Positions 17,224 to 25,425 of a stretch of DNA of 64,000 nucleotides are shown in pieces. Location of the stretch: the NCBI RefSeq assembly GCF_002631205.1, contig NZ_PDLO01000001.1, forward strand, positions 1,116,001 to 1,180,000, in the 5' to 3' direction. Source of the DNA: Neolewinella marina (GTDB lineage: Bacteria; Bacteroidota; Bacteroidia; Chitinophagales; Saprospiraceae). The position numbers and the translations under genes are program-made. How positions within the stretch are numbered: the stretch's first letter is position 1; each line of letters starts with the position of its first letter. A model generated the notes under the pieces. The model did not search any database and was not told the DNA's origin. It worked only from the letters and a program-made list of their open reading frames with translations.

Positions 17224-18789
17224 CTACCGCCTTTCTCCCCAGCTGCCGCGGTCCAGACTGCGAAAATTGATGGCTTCGGCGAGATGGTGGGTGGCGATGT
17301 CCGCACTACCATCCAGGTCCGCCACCGTACGGGCCACCTTCAGGATACGGTCGTAGGCCCGGGCACTGAGTTGCAGCCGGTCCATGGCCGTTTTCAGCAG
17401 TTGATTGCCGGCGGCGGATAGGCGGCACTGTTCGCGTACCATGCGGCTCGGCATCTGGGCATTGCAGTAAATGGCCGTGTGCCCGTTAAACCGCTGCTCC
17501 TGGATGGCGCGGGCCGCCTGCACCCGCGCGGCGATGGCGGCACTCCCCTCTCCCCGATGGCTGGCGGGGTCGGCGAGTTTTTCCAGGGGGACCGGCGTCA
17601 CCTCCACGTGCAGGTCGATGCGGTCGAGCAGGGGTCCGCTGATGCGGTTCAGGTAGCGCTTCACCAGGGCCGGTGGGCAGGCGCATTCCTTTTCGGGGTG
17701 GTTGAAGTAGCCGCAGGGGCAGGGGTTCATGCTCGCGATGAGCATGAAGCCGGAGGGAAACTCCACGGTGATGCGGGCGCGGCTGATGACGATGCGCCTT
17801 TCCTCCATGGGTTGCCGCATCACCTCCAGGGCACTGCGTTTGAATTCCGGCAGTTCATCGAGGAAGAGGACCCCGTTGTGGGACAGGCTGATCTCCCCCG
17901 GACTGGGGAAGCTGCCGCCCCCGACCAGGGCTACGTCGCTGATGGTGTGGTGGGGTGCCCGGAAGGGTCGCCGGGTGATCAGGGCCGCATCTTCGGGCAG
18001 CACCCCCGCGACGGAATGGATCTTGGTGGTCTCCAGGGCTTCGCGGAGGGTGATGGGCGGCAGGATGGTGGGCAACCGCCGGGCCAGCATGGTCTTTCCC
18101 GCTCCCGGCGGTCCGATCAGGATGACGTTGTGGCCGCCGGCCGCGGCCAGGGTGAGGGCCCGCTTGATGTTCTCCTGCCCGCAGACGTCGGAAAAATCGA
18201 CGTCGAACGACATCCGGTCGCGGTAGAACTCCTCCCGGGTATCCACCCGTACCGGTTCCAAGGACCGGGTTCCGGACACGAAGTCGGCCGCCTCCCGCAG
18301 GGTTGATACCCCGTACACCTCGATGCCGTCGACGATGGCGGCCTCGCGGGCGTTCTCCTGCGGCAGCAGCATGCCCCGGTAGCCCAGCCGGCGGGCCTGG
18401 ATGGCCATGGGCAGGGCGCCCTTGATCGGCCGCACTTCGCCGCCGAGAGAGAGCTCCCCCATCATGAGGAGGCCATCGGCCCGTATCCCGGAAATCTGTC
18501 CGGTGGCCCGCAGGTAGGCCACGGCGATGGGCAGGTCGTATGCCGCCCCTTCCTTGCGGACGTCGGCCGGGGCCAGGTTGATGACGGTACGGACCCGCAG
18601 GTTTCTGAACTTACTGTTCTTGATGGCCGTCTCTACCCGGTAGCTGCCCTCGCGAATGGCGTTGTCGGGCAGGCCAATAACATTATACCAGGGCTTGTTC
18701 TCCGGAACCTGCCCCCCGGCATTAACTTCTACGATGATGGAACGGGCATCCACGCCCTGTACGGCGCTGGCGAATGACTTTACTAACAT
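17224..18789 (-). CDS. comM: YifB/ComM-family Mg-chelatase-like AAA+ ATPase
   Basis: 521 residues from the ATG at 18789 (MLVKSFASAVQGVDARSI), the usual family start. The N-terminal Lon-protease-like fold holds LMMGELSLGGEVRPIKGALP; the AAA+ core has Walker A GPPGAGKTMLARRLP, Walker B NGVLFLDELPEF and sensor FMLIASMNPCPCGYF; the C-terminal Mg-chelatase segment has SARAYDRILKVARTVADL. ComM is a hexameric helicase that extends the heteroduplex in natural transformation. Length is normal and all motifs are intact. Other competence genes are not in the window. Confidence 0.93.
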   Translation of the reverse strand: MLVKSFASAVQGVDARSIIVEVNAGGQVPENKPWYNVIGLPDNAIREGSYRVETAIKNSKFRNLRVRTVINLAPADVRKEGAAYDLPIAVAYLRATGQISGIRADGLLMMGELSLGGEVRPIKGALPMAIQARRLGYRGMLLPQENAREAAIVDGIEVYGVSTLREAADFVSGTRSLEPVRVDTREEFYRDRMSFDVDFSDVCGQENIKRALTLAAAGGHNVILIGPPGAGKTMLARRLPTILPPITLREALETTKIHSVAGVLPEDAALITRRPFRAPHHTISDVALVGGGSFPSPGEISLSHNGVLFLDELPEFKRSALEVMRQPMEERRIVISRARITVEFPSGFMLIASMNPCPCGYFNHPEKECACPPALVKRYLNRISGPLLDRIDLHVEVTPVPLEKLADPASHRGEGSAAIAARVQAARAIQEQRFNGHTAIYCNAQMPSRMVREQCRLSAAGNQLLKTAMDRLQLSARAYDRILKVARTVADLDGSADIATHHLAEAINFRSLDRGSWGERR

Positions 18790-18878
18790 AAGCTGCTGCG
18801 TTGGCAGCACGCTTCATCCGCTACGATAATACGCCTTTTTGTTGGCACAAACCAGTTTTTTATACTTTTTATTTCATC

Positions 18879-18886
18879 TACCTTTG
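18879..18886 (+). promoter_or_regulatory. Bacteroidetes -7 promoter box
   Basis: TACCTTTG matches the TAnnTTTG -7 consensus and ends 4 bp before the ATG at 18891, so the transcript would have almost no leader. No clear -33 TTTG at the usual distance is seen. Confidence 0.4.
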
Positions 18887-18890
18887 CCCC

Positions 18891-20108
18891 ATGGCAACTC
18901 CCCTGACCGAAAAGTTCATCCAGCATGCGGTGGCCGACCGCCTGAACGGCGACCATTACCGGCGCCGGTCGGCTTACGTGAGCACGGAGGTGTACACCCG
19001 GCTGAAGCGGGCCGACGTGCTGCTGGCGTTCCTCCGCACCCGGTCGAGCCCCTACGTGGTGGTGGTAGAGGCCAAGAGCCGCAACACCATTCACCAGCTG
19101 AAACTGAAGGTCCACCGGGGCCGCGCCGAATGGACGGGCCGACTGCTTAGTCTGGCCCTGCTGGTGGGGCTGTCTGCCCTGCTGGGCTACCAGTGGTACT
19201 TCAACGCCCTGAATACCCTGCTGCTGCTGGCCGTCTTTCTCCTGGGCTCCGTGCTCATCACCGCCGTGGTGACCTGGTTGCGGCTGCGGTTTGCCCGCTC
19301 CATCTCCGCGATCGAGCAACTGGGGCGCTATCCGGCCAACGAAAGCTGGATCGCCGTGGGGGAAGACACCTTCGTGAACCCCGCAGAGTACCGCATCCTC
19401 CTGCAGCAATGCCGCAAGAACGGCGTAGGCCTGATCGTGGTCGACGCCCGGGGCCGGCTTTCCCTGAAGCAGATCCCCCGGCCGCGGCACGTTTTCAACG
19501 ACTACCTCTCCCGTTACGGGCGCAAGCAGGAGATCCTGGACGGAATCAGCCGCCGCCCCGCCTACGGCGCTACCCCCGCCGAGCGGCGGCAGAACCGCCG
19601 CCGCTTTCTTAACATCGCCCTGCTGCTGTCGCTGACGGGGCTGCTCATGCTGTTGGTCTACGAGGAAAACTACGGCCCGGTAGTACCCGACCCCTTTGCC
19701 GATCCTCGATTCCGTACTCCGGCGGACATCGATCTTGAGGGGCCGGCCCAGGATGTCCCCACGGACCTTGGGCCATCCACCCCGGCACCCGCGCCTGCCG
19801 CCCCCGACTGCCCCACCGTGGAAGCGAATACCCCCACCTACGTAGTGGTCGATGCCCTGCTGCCCACCCCCGAGGCCGAGGTACGCCTACAGCAACTCGC
19901 CGCGGCCGGAATGCGGGGACAGGAGCAACTGTCGACGGTCTGCCTCGTAGACGCCCCGGGCCCAAATACCGTAGCCATCACCACCGGAGCCCGCTACCCT
20001 TCGCCGGAATCCGCCCGCCACGCCGCGGGTAATTACCGCTCCCTACTGGAAAAACTCGGATTGGACACCCAGGACGTCCAAATCATGCAATTAGGGAGGG
20101 TAGAGTGA
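18891..20108 (+). CDS. Membrane protein with restriction-endonuclease-like N-terminus and SPOR-like C-terminus
   Basis: 405 residues. The N-terminal ~60 residues resemble a small PD-(D/E)xK fold (RADVLLAFLRTR, then YVVVVEAKSRN with an ExK triad). Two transmembrane helices follow (about 82-130), then a second cytoplasmic part (about 140-245; VGEDTFVNPAEYRILLQQC, GVGLIVVDARGRL), a third helix (about 245-262), a Pro-rich linker and a C-terminal ~75-residue domain resembling SPOR (YVVVDALLPTPEAE, ITTGARYPSPESARHAAGNY). The predicted topology puts the nuclease-like domain in the cytoplasm and the SPOR-like domain in the periplasm. It is not a known named protein; a link between DNA or envelope status and the septum is only a guess. 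Confidence 0.7.
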   Translation: MATPLTEKFIQHAVADRLNGDHYRRRSAYVSTEVYTRLKRADVLLAFLRTRSSPYVVVVEAKSRNTIHQLKLKVHRGRAEWTGRLLSLALLVGLSALLGYQWYFNALNTLLLLAVFLLGSVLITAVVTWLRLRFARSISAIEQLGRYPANESWIAVGEDTFVNPAEYRILLQQCRKNGVGLIVVDARGRLSLKQIPRPRHVFNDYLSRYGRKQEILDGISRRPAYGATPAERRQNRRRFLNIALLLSLTGLLMLLVYEENYGPVVPDPFADPRFRTPADIDLEGPAQDVPTDLGPSTPAPAPAAPDCPTVEANTPTYVVVDALLPTPEAEVRLQQLAAAGMRGQEQLSTVCLVDAPGPNTVAITTGARYPSPESARHAAGNYRSLLEKLGLDTQDVQIMQLGRVE

Positions 20109-20133
20109 GTCGTAAAATCGGTTGAAAATGTAG

Positions 20134-20421
20134 CTAAAGGTAAACCCAGGGGATTAAAAGCCGTTCGCCCACAATTTCAACAGGGTGCCCCCGTTTTCTA
20201 GGCATCTCCTCCGTGGCATGTAATTGCTTCAGGAGCCAGGGAATTGACTTACGCAGATAGGTTGGCTCCTGTGCTTTTTTACTCTCACGAATAAACCTGA
20301 TCCTCCTGATTGTTGATTCCGTTGCGGCTGCTTTCCGGCAGTCCGAACAGCACCATTTTATGTGGTACCGGCGTGTCCTTGACTGCCGGGGGATGAGGAG
20401 CCAAAATCCCGAAAGTGGCAA
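20134..20421 (-). CDS. Possible small protein with CC-x2-C motif (uncertain)
   Basis: A 95-codon minus-strand reading frame in the ~300-bp gap before the first SUMF1 gene, overlapping its first 7 bp. It is basic, with KWCCSDCRKAAA near residue 22 and several Lys/Arg-rich stretches. Its composition is more AT-rich than the neighbours and its codons are plausible, but no family is recognised and it may be a remnant or a chance frame. The rest of the gap contains nothing else that I can identify. Confidence 0.3.
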   Translation of the reverse strand: MPLSGFWLLIPRQSRTRRYHIKWCCSDCRKAAATESTIRRIRFIRESKKAQEPTYLRKSIPWLLKQLHATEEMPRKRGHPVEIVGERLLIPWVYL

Positions 20422-21914
20422 AACTTTACTTCGCGTTTTTCAGCTTCCTTTGTTGTAGTGTCCTTTTGGGCAACAACATCCAGATCCACGACCTGAGGGT
20501 CAACCACGAGTCCGGCAACCCGGGCTACGCCCTCCTCACCTTCGACCTCAACTGGGAAAACTCCTGGCGCACCTCCACCGCCCCCGGCAACTGGGACGCT
20601 GCCTGGGTATTCGCCAAATACCGCGTAGGGGCCGACGGGGAATGGCAGCACATCGTCCTGACCGAGGACACCCCGGCCCCCACCGGTGCCACCGTGGACG
20701 TTATGGATGGCACGGGTGCCATGGTATACGCCGCCGGTGAAACGGCCGGCCCCGCTTCCTTCGCCCAAACCAAACTGCGGTGGAACCTCGCCGCCAACGG
20801 CGTGGAATGGATCGAGGACCTGGAATTCCGGGTGTTCGGCGTTGAGATGGTCTATGTCCCCGAGGGCGCTTTCTGGCTCGGGAGTCCGGACAAGGGCAGG
20901 GAAACCGACAAGTTCTACGCCGCCGGCGACAAAAAGGACCGCCCCGCCTATTACGTAGCCTCGGCCGATGAAATCGCCGTGGGCGACCAGGCCGGCATGC
21001 TGTACTACGATGACAAGGCAGGAAACGGCGCCGACTTCGCTGGCCCCATCCCGGCTGCATTTCCCAAGGGATACGGCGCCTTCTACGCCATGAAGTACGA
21101 GCTGTCACAGAAGCAGTACGTCGACTTTTTCAACACCCTCACTCCGGTTCAGAAGTTGGTCCACGACGTCACCGGCGCCACGGGCAAAAACACCGACGCG
21201 GTCGACAGCCGCAACTGCATTACCTACGACCACCTGACTGGAGGCGATGCCACCACCACTGCACCCCACGTCCCGGTGGGCCACGTATCCATCAGCGACA
21301 TGATGGCCTACCTCGACTGGGCCGGACTGCGCCCCATGACGGAGATGGAGTTCGAAAAGCTCTGCCGCGGACCGCAGGATCCCGTGAAGGCTGAATTCGC
21401 CTGGGGAACCGACGACGTTGCCAAGTGGAAATTCGAGCCCGAGGCACTCAACAGCTCCGGTGAACTCCTGGTGAACCTGAACAAGCTGAAAGACGACAGC
21501 GGCTACGCCGGCTACGAAAAGACTACGAAGCCCACCAAATACGGCACGGGGCCCCTCCGCTCGGGGATTTTCTCCGCCAGCCTGGGCAGCGAAACCACCC
21601 GCGTCTGGAGCGGAGCAGGTTACTACGGCAACATGGAGCTTTCGGGCAACCAGGCCGAGGGCGTCATCAGCGTAACCCACGCCGACGGGCGGGGCTTCAC
21701 CAACCGCCACGGCAATGGCGTGCTTCCCGAGACCGGGTTCGCCGACGTGCCCACCTGGCCCCTGACCCAGCAGGGCTTTGGCATCAAGGGCGGCCATAAC
21801 GGCTCCAAGGAGGATGCCCTCCAGGTAGCCGACCGCACCACCACCACCCTCACCGACACCGACCAGTATACCCGTCACTACTACCTGCAGTTCCGGGGCG
21901 TACGGGGCTTGTAA
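20415..21914 (+). CDS. Secreted SUMF1/FGE-sulfatase-fold protein, cassette copy A
   Basis: 499 residues. Signal peptide (MAKLYFAFFSFLCCSVLLG), an N-terminal beta-sandwich (about 20-145) with NNIQIHDLRV and NWDAAWVFAKYR, then an FGE/SUMF1 domain (about 148-499): VEMVYVPEGAFWLGS, MKYELSQKQYVDFFN, GLRPMTEMEFEKLCRGP, SGNQAEGVISVTHADGR and the C-terminal FRGVRGL. The SUMF1 fold includes sulfatase-activating enzymes, ergothioneine-type oxygenases and lectin-like binding proteins; the paired catalytic cysteines of formylglycine-generating enzyme are not seen, so a binding role is more likely. The small T9SS cargo gene follows after 46 bp. A paralogue of nearly the same length lies at 23124. Confidence 0.85.
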   Translation: MAKLYFAFFSFLCCSVLLGNNIQIHDLRVNHESGNPGYALLTFDLNWENSWRTSTAPGNWDAAWVFAKYRVGADGEWQHIVLTEDTPAPTGATVDVMDGTGAMVYAAGETAGPASFAQTKLRWNLAANGVEWIEDLEFRVFGVEMVYVPEGAFWLGSPDKGRETDKFYAAGDKKDRPAYYVASADEIAVGDQAGMLYYDDKAGNGADFAGPIPAAFPKGYGAFYAMKYELSQKQYVDFFNTLTPVQKLVHDVTGATGKNTDAVDSRNCITYDHLTGGDATTTAPHVPVGHVSISDMMAYLDWAGLRPMTEMEFEKLCRGPQDPVKAEFAWGTDDVAKWKFEPEALNSSGELLVNLNKLKDDSGYAGYEKTTKPTKYGTGPLRSGIFSASLGSETTRVWSGAGYYGNMELSGNQAEGVISVTHADGRGFTNRHGNGVLPETGFADVPTWPLTQQGFGIKGGHNGSKEDALQVADRTTTTLTDTDQYTRHYYLQFRGVRGL

Positions 21915-21960
21915 CTCACTGACCCCTTATCACATCATGTCCAAAGAAATCAGTAAGCCC

Positions 21961-22659
21961 ATGAACCTCCGCCCCCTCCTTCTGCTCCTCGCCCTGTTCA
22001 CCGTCACCCCCGTGTGGGCCCAATTCGTGGGTGGATTCGGGAGTGGTGCCACCGCCAGCGACTACGGCGGACAAGCCCAGCTGCCCCTCACGCTGCTCAG
22101 CTTCACCGCCACCCCCGCCGATGCGGAGGTTGTCCTTGAATGGTCGACCATCCACGAAGTCGGCACCTCCCACTTCCTGGTGGAACGCACCACCAACGGC
22201 AGCCACTTCACGCCCGTAGGCCGCGTTTCCGCCGCCGGTATGTCGCCCCTGGGCCTCACCCGCTCCTACCAGCTGACCGACGCCGCCCCCCTGGCCGGCA
22301 GCTCGCTGTACCGACTGAAGTCGGTTGACCTTGACGGATCCTTCACCTACTCCGACCTGGTGGAAGTGAACCGCGCTACGGAAGACCTCCCCCTCGCCTT
22401 CAGCGTACGGCCCAATCCCACCACCGGAGACGCCATCGGTGTAGCGGTGGAGGCCATCGCCCCGAACGAGCCTTTCCTAGTGGAAGTCATCGCCCCCTCC
22501 GGCCGCCGGCTGATGGCCCGGCAGCTCACGGGCTTCGCAGGCGACTACCTCCAGCTGCCGCTGGCCCAACGGCTGCCCGCCGGCACTTACTTCCTGCGCC
22601 TGAGCCAGGCTTCGACCGGCTCCCAGACCAGCCGACTCATCGTAGGTCAATCCAGATAA
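21961..22659 (+). CDS. Small T9SS cargo protein, cassette copy A
   Basis: 232 residues from the ATG at 21961; the word AAGCCC precedes this ATG and that of the paralogue. Signal peptide MNLRPLLLLLALFTVTPVWA, then FVGGFGSGATAS, a beta-sandwich region (LPLTLLSFTATP, EWSTIHEVGTSHFLVERT) and a C-terminal type A sorting domain (about 145-232; FSVRPNPTTGDAIGV, LPAGTYFLRLSQ, SRLIVGQ). Such domains route proteins through the type IX secretion system to the surface. It has no recognised enzyme domain, so it may be an adaptor for the SUMF1 protein encoded just upstream. A terminator follows at 22704. Confidence 0.85.
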   Translation: MNLRPLLLLLALFTVTPVWAQFVGGFGSGATASDYGGQAQLPLTLLSFTATPADAEVVLEWSTIHEVGTSHFLVERTTNGSHFTPVGRVSAAGMSPLGLTRSYQLTDAAPLAGSSLYRLKSVDLDGSFTYSDLVEVNRATEDLPLAFSVRPNPTTGDAIGVAVEAIAPNEPFLVEVIAPSGRRLMARQLTGFAGDYLQLPLAQRLPAGTYFLRLSQASTGSQTSRLIVGQSR

Positions 22660-22703
22660 CTGCCACTATTGTGGTGCCCGCAACTATTGCTGCGGGGTAG
22701 AGG

Positions 22704-22735
22704 AAAGGGAAAGTGGCGACACTTTCCCTTTTTCT
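22704..22735 (+). terminator. Intrinsic terminator after cassette A
   Basis: A perfect 12-bp stem, AAAGGGAAAGTG (704-715) with CACTTTCCCTTT (720-731), has a GCGA tetraloop and is followed by T-rich sequence. Confidence 0.85.
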
Positions 22736-23123
22736 ATTTGGGAGCGGTCAGGTGGAGCCCACCCCCGACCGATTCCGGCAAAATCCTGCCGGAAAATAAA
22801 TTTGCCAGCGCGCCCATAATTTTTTCGTTAAAAAGAACGTTACCGCGCAATTCACTTAACACCCCCCCGTTTTAAGTATAGTTTTCGAGACATTTTTTGC
22901 TTTAAAACCAGACACCATCGCCCCGTTTTTGCGGGAGTGATCATTGAACCACTTTTTCCTCAAGAATCAGCCTGGCTTTCCAGGGTACTTCATTGCGGCA
23001 GCTGCTGGCTAGGCAGTACGTAATGATGTTGCATTATTGACCTGAACCATATTTGCGTTTTCGATTTTACGACGTTCGGTCAATGTTGCTTTACCCAGGA
23101 CAGCGAGGCGCAGCCTCTTTAAA
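22736..23123. other. AT-rich spacer between the two cassettes
   Basis: About 390 bp, clearly more AT-rich than the genes around it, without a credible coding frame. It probably holds the promoter of cassette B; TTG and TATTTG words occur near 23030-23055 but do not match the TTTG-N19/21-TAnnTTTG consensus. Confidence 0.4.
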
Positions 23124-24620
23124 ATGGTAAAATTTTACCTGTTCGTCTGCCTGCTATTGCCGTGCAGTACCTTATTGAGCAACAACATCCAGATTGTCGA
23201 CCTCCGCGTCGACTACGCGGCCGACAACCGGGACTTTGCCGTCCTCACTTTCAATCTTGGGTGGGAAAACGCCTGGCGTACCACCTCCGCCCCCAACAAC
23301 TGGGACGCGGCCTGGGTCTTCGCCAAGTACCGCACCGCGGGTGAGGGCGACTGGCAGCACCTGATGCTCTCCACCGGTCGCGGCCCTGCCAGTGCCGTGG
23401 TGGATGTGATGGACGGAACCGGTGCCATGATCTACGCAGCTTCGCCCATGACCGGCACCGCCAAATACTCCCAGGTCCAACTGCGGTGGAACTTGGCGGC
23501 CAACGGCATCGACCTGATCGAGATCATGGACTTCAAGATCTTCGGCGTCGAAATGGTCTACGTACCGGGTGGTTCCTTCTACCTCGGCAGTGGACACAAG
23601 GGTAAAGAGGTAAATATGTTCTTTGAGGGTGGACACCCCAGTAAAACGGACCCCTACCGGGTTACCTCTTCGAATGCCATTCCGGTTCTGGATGATCCCC
23701 ACAGCCTGTATTACCGGGATGTGGACACCACTGGCTCCGACATCTCCGGCCCCATCCCCGCCGCCTTTCCCAAGGGCTTCCGTCCGTTCTACGCCATGAA
23801 GTACGAACTCTCCCAGCAGCAGTACGTCGACTTCTTCAACACCCTGACGCCCGCCCAGAAGGCCGTACACGATATCACCGATGTGACGGGCAAGAATACC
23901 GACGAAAGCCTGGCCCGCAACTGCATCTCCTACGACCCCGAATCCGGTCAGGACGCTACCACCACCGCCCCCCACGTACCGGTGGGCTTTGTCTCCATCA
24001 GCGATATGATGGCCTACCTGGACTGGTCCGGACTGCGCCCCATGACCGAGTTGGAGTTTGAGAAACTGTGCCGCGGCCCCCTCTCCCCCATCCGGGCCGA
24101 ATTTGCTTGGGGTACCGACGAGATTGCCAAGTGGAAGTTCCTGCCTTCTCTGCCTAACGAACCCCGGGAAATCCTGACCAACCTCACCAAGCTCAACCCC
24201 AACGAGGGCTACGCCGCCTACGAAAAGACCACCTCCATCACCCGGTTCGGCCTCGGCCCGATGCGGTCCGGCATCTTTTCCGGCAGCCTTGACCTGGGAA
24301 CTACCCGCGTGTGGAGTGGAGCCGGTTACTACGGCAACATGGAGCTTTCCGGCAACCAGGCCGAGGGCGTCATCAGCGTCACCCACGCCGACGGCCGGGC
24401 CTTCACCAACCGCCACGGCAACGGTTTCCTCCCCGAAACGGGCTACGCCGACGTACCTACCTGGCCCCAGACCCAGAACGGCATCGGCATCCGGGGCGGT
24501 CACAGCAACAGCGATGAGGAATACCTCAAGACTTCCGACCGTACCTACATGACCAACGCCCTGTCCGACGAGTACTTCCGCCCCTACTGGCTGCAGTTCC
24601 GCGGCGTCCGCGGCCTGTAA
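23124..24620 (+). CDS. Secreted SUMF1/FGE-sulfatase-fold protein, cassette copy B
   Basis: 498 residues, collinear over its whole length with the copy at 20415: signal peptide (MVKFYLFVCLLLPCSTLL), NNIQIVDLRV, NWDAAWVFAKYR, VEMVYVPGGSFYLGS, MKYELSQQQYVDFFN, GLRPMTELEFEKLCRGP, SGNQAEGVISVTHADGR and FRGVRGL. The two differ mostly in a loop after the first SUMF1 strand (about 175-215) and near residue 365, where exposed segments would lie, so they may bind different partners. A cargo gene follows after 41 bp, as in copy A. Confidence 0.85.
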   Translation: MVKFYLFVCLLLPCSTLLSNNIQIVDLRVDYAADNRDFAVLTFNLGWENAWRTTSAPNNWDAAWVFAKYRTAGEGDWQHLMLSTGRGPASAVVDVMDGTGAMIYAASPMTGTAKYSQVQLRWNLAANGIDLIEIMDFKIFGVEMVYVPGGSFYLGSGHKGKEVNMFFEGGHPSKTDPYRVTSSNAIPVLDDPHSLYYRDVDTTGSDISGPIPAAFPKGFRPFYAMKYELSQQQYVDFFNTLTPAQKAVHDITDVTGKNTDESLARNCISYDPESGQDATTTAPHVPVGFVSISDMMAYLDWSGLRPMTELEFEKLCRGPLSPIRAEFAWGTDEIAKWKFLPSLPNEPREILTNLTKLNPNEGYAAYEKTTSITRFGLGPMRSGIFSGSLDLGTTRVWSGAGYYGNMELSGNQAEGVISVTHADGRAFTNRHGNGFLPETGYADVPTWPQTQNGIGIRGGHSNSDEEYLKTSDRTYMTNALSDEYFRPYWLQFRGVRGL

Positions 24621-24661
24621 TGTTGCTCCCCCACCCCCACCCCTCAAAAATCAACAAGCCC

Positions 24662-25363
24662 ATGCGCTTCAGCTATACTATCACTTTGCTTTCCCTGCTT
24701 ATCCTGTCTGTGCCTGCCCAAGCTCAATTTGTGGGCGGGTTCGGCAGCGGTGCTACCGCCAGTGGATCGGAAGGACAAGCCCAACTCCCCCTGACCCTCC
24801 TCAGCTTCGACGCTACCCCCCAAGGGGAAACTGTTGAGCTGCAGTGGTCCACCATCGACGAGTCCGGCACCAGCCACTTCCTCGTCGAGCGCACCGCCGA
24901 CGGCAAATCCTTCAGCCCCGTAGGCCGGGTCTCCGCCGCGGGAACCTCCGCCAGCGCTACCGAACTGAGCTACCAGCTCGTCGACGCCGCTCCCCTGCGC
25001 GGCTCCGCCTTCTACCGCCTCAAGTCGGTGGACCTCGACGGTTCTTTCACATACTCCGAACTGGTAGAGGTAAACCGCGGTGAGGACCAGGAGCCCCTGG
25101 CCTTCGCCATCCACCCCAACCCCAGCACCGGAAGCACCGTAGGCGTGGAAGTACAGTCGCTGGACGCTACCCAACCCCTGCTGCTGGAGGTACTCGATGC
25201 CGCCGGTCGCACCCTGGCCACCCGCAACCTCCGTGGCACCGCCGGCGACTACCTGCAGGTACCACTGGCCGACCAGCTGCCCGCCGGCACCTACCTGCTG
25301 CGCCTCAGCCAGCCCACCACCGGATCACAGACCAGCCGCCTCATCGTAGGACTGGCCCGGTAG
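24662..25363 (+). CDS. Small T9SS cargo protein, cassette copy B
   Basis: 233 residues, paralogue of the gene at 21961 over its full length. Signal peptide MRFSYTITLLSLLILSVPAQA; mature N-terminus FVGGFGSGATAS is identical to copy A; LPLTLLSFDATP, STIDESGTSHFLVERT and GRVSAAG are shared. The C-terminal sorting domain (FAIHPNPSTGSTVGV, LPAGTYLLRLSQ, SRLIVGLAR) predicts export by T9SS. An in-frame ATG 42 bp upstream is rejected because it would put a charged, His/Pro-rich peptide ahead of the signal sequence. Confidence 0.85.
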   Translation: MRFSYTITLLSLLILSVPAQAQFVGGFGSGATASGSEGQAQLPLTLLSFDATPQGETVELQWSTIDESGTSHFLVERTADGKSFSPVGRVSAAGTSASATELSYQLVDAAPLRGSAFYRLKSVDLDGSFTYSELVEVNRGEDQEPLAFAIHPNPSTGSTVGVEVQSLDATQPLLLEVLDAAGRTLATRNLRGTAGDYLQVPLADQLPAGTYLLRLSQPTTGSQTSRLIVGLAR

Positions 25364-25384
25364 AACCACTTTCCGGAAACGAGC

Positions 25385-25419
25385 AAGGGGAGTGCAAGTA
25401 CTTGCACTCCCCTTTTTTT
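25385..25419. terminator. Palindromic bidirectional terminator after cassette B
   Basis: A perfect 30-bp palindrome at 385-414 (AAGGGGAGTGCAAGT and its complement) followed by T residues. It lies between cassette B and the stop of the convergent metalloprotease gene. Confidence 0.85.
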
Positions 25420-25425
25420 GTCTGG

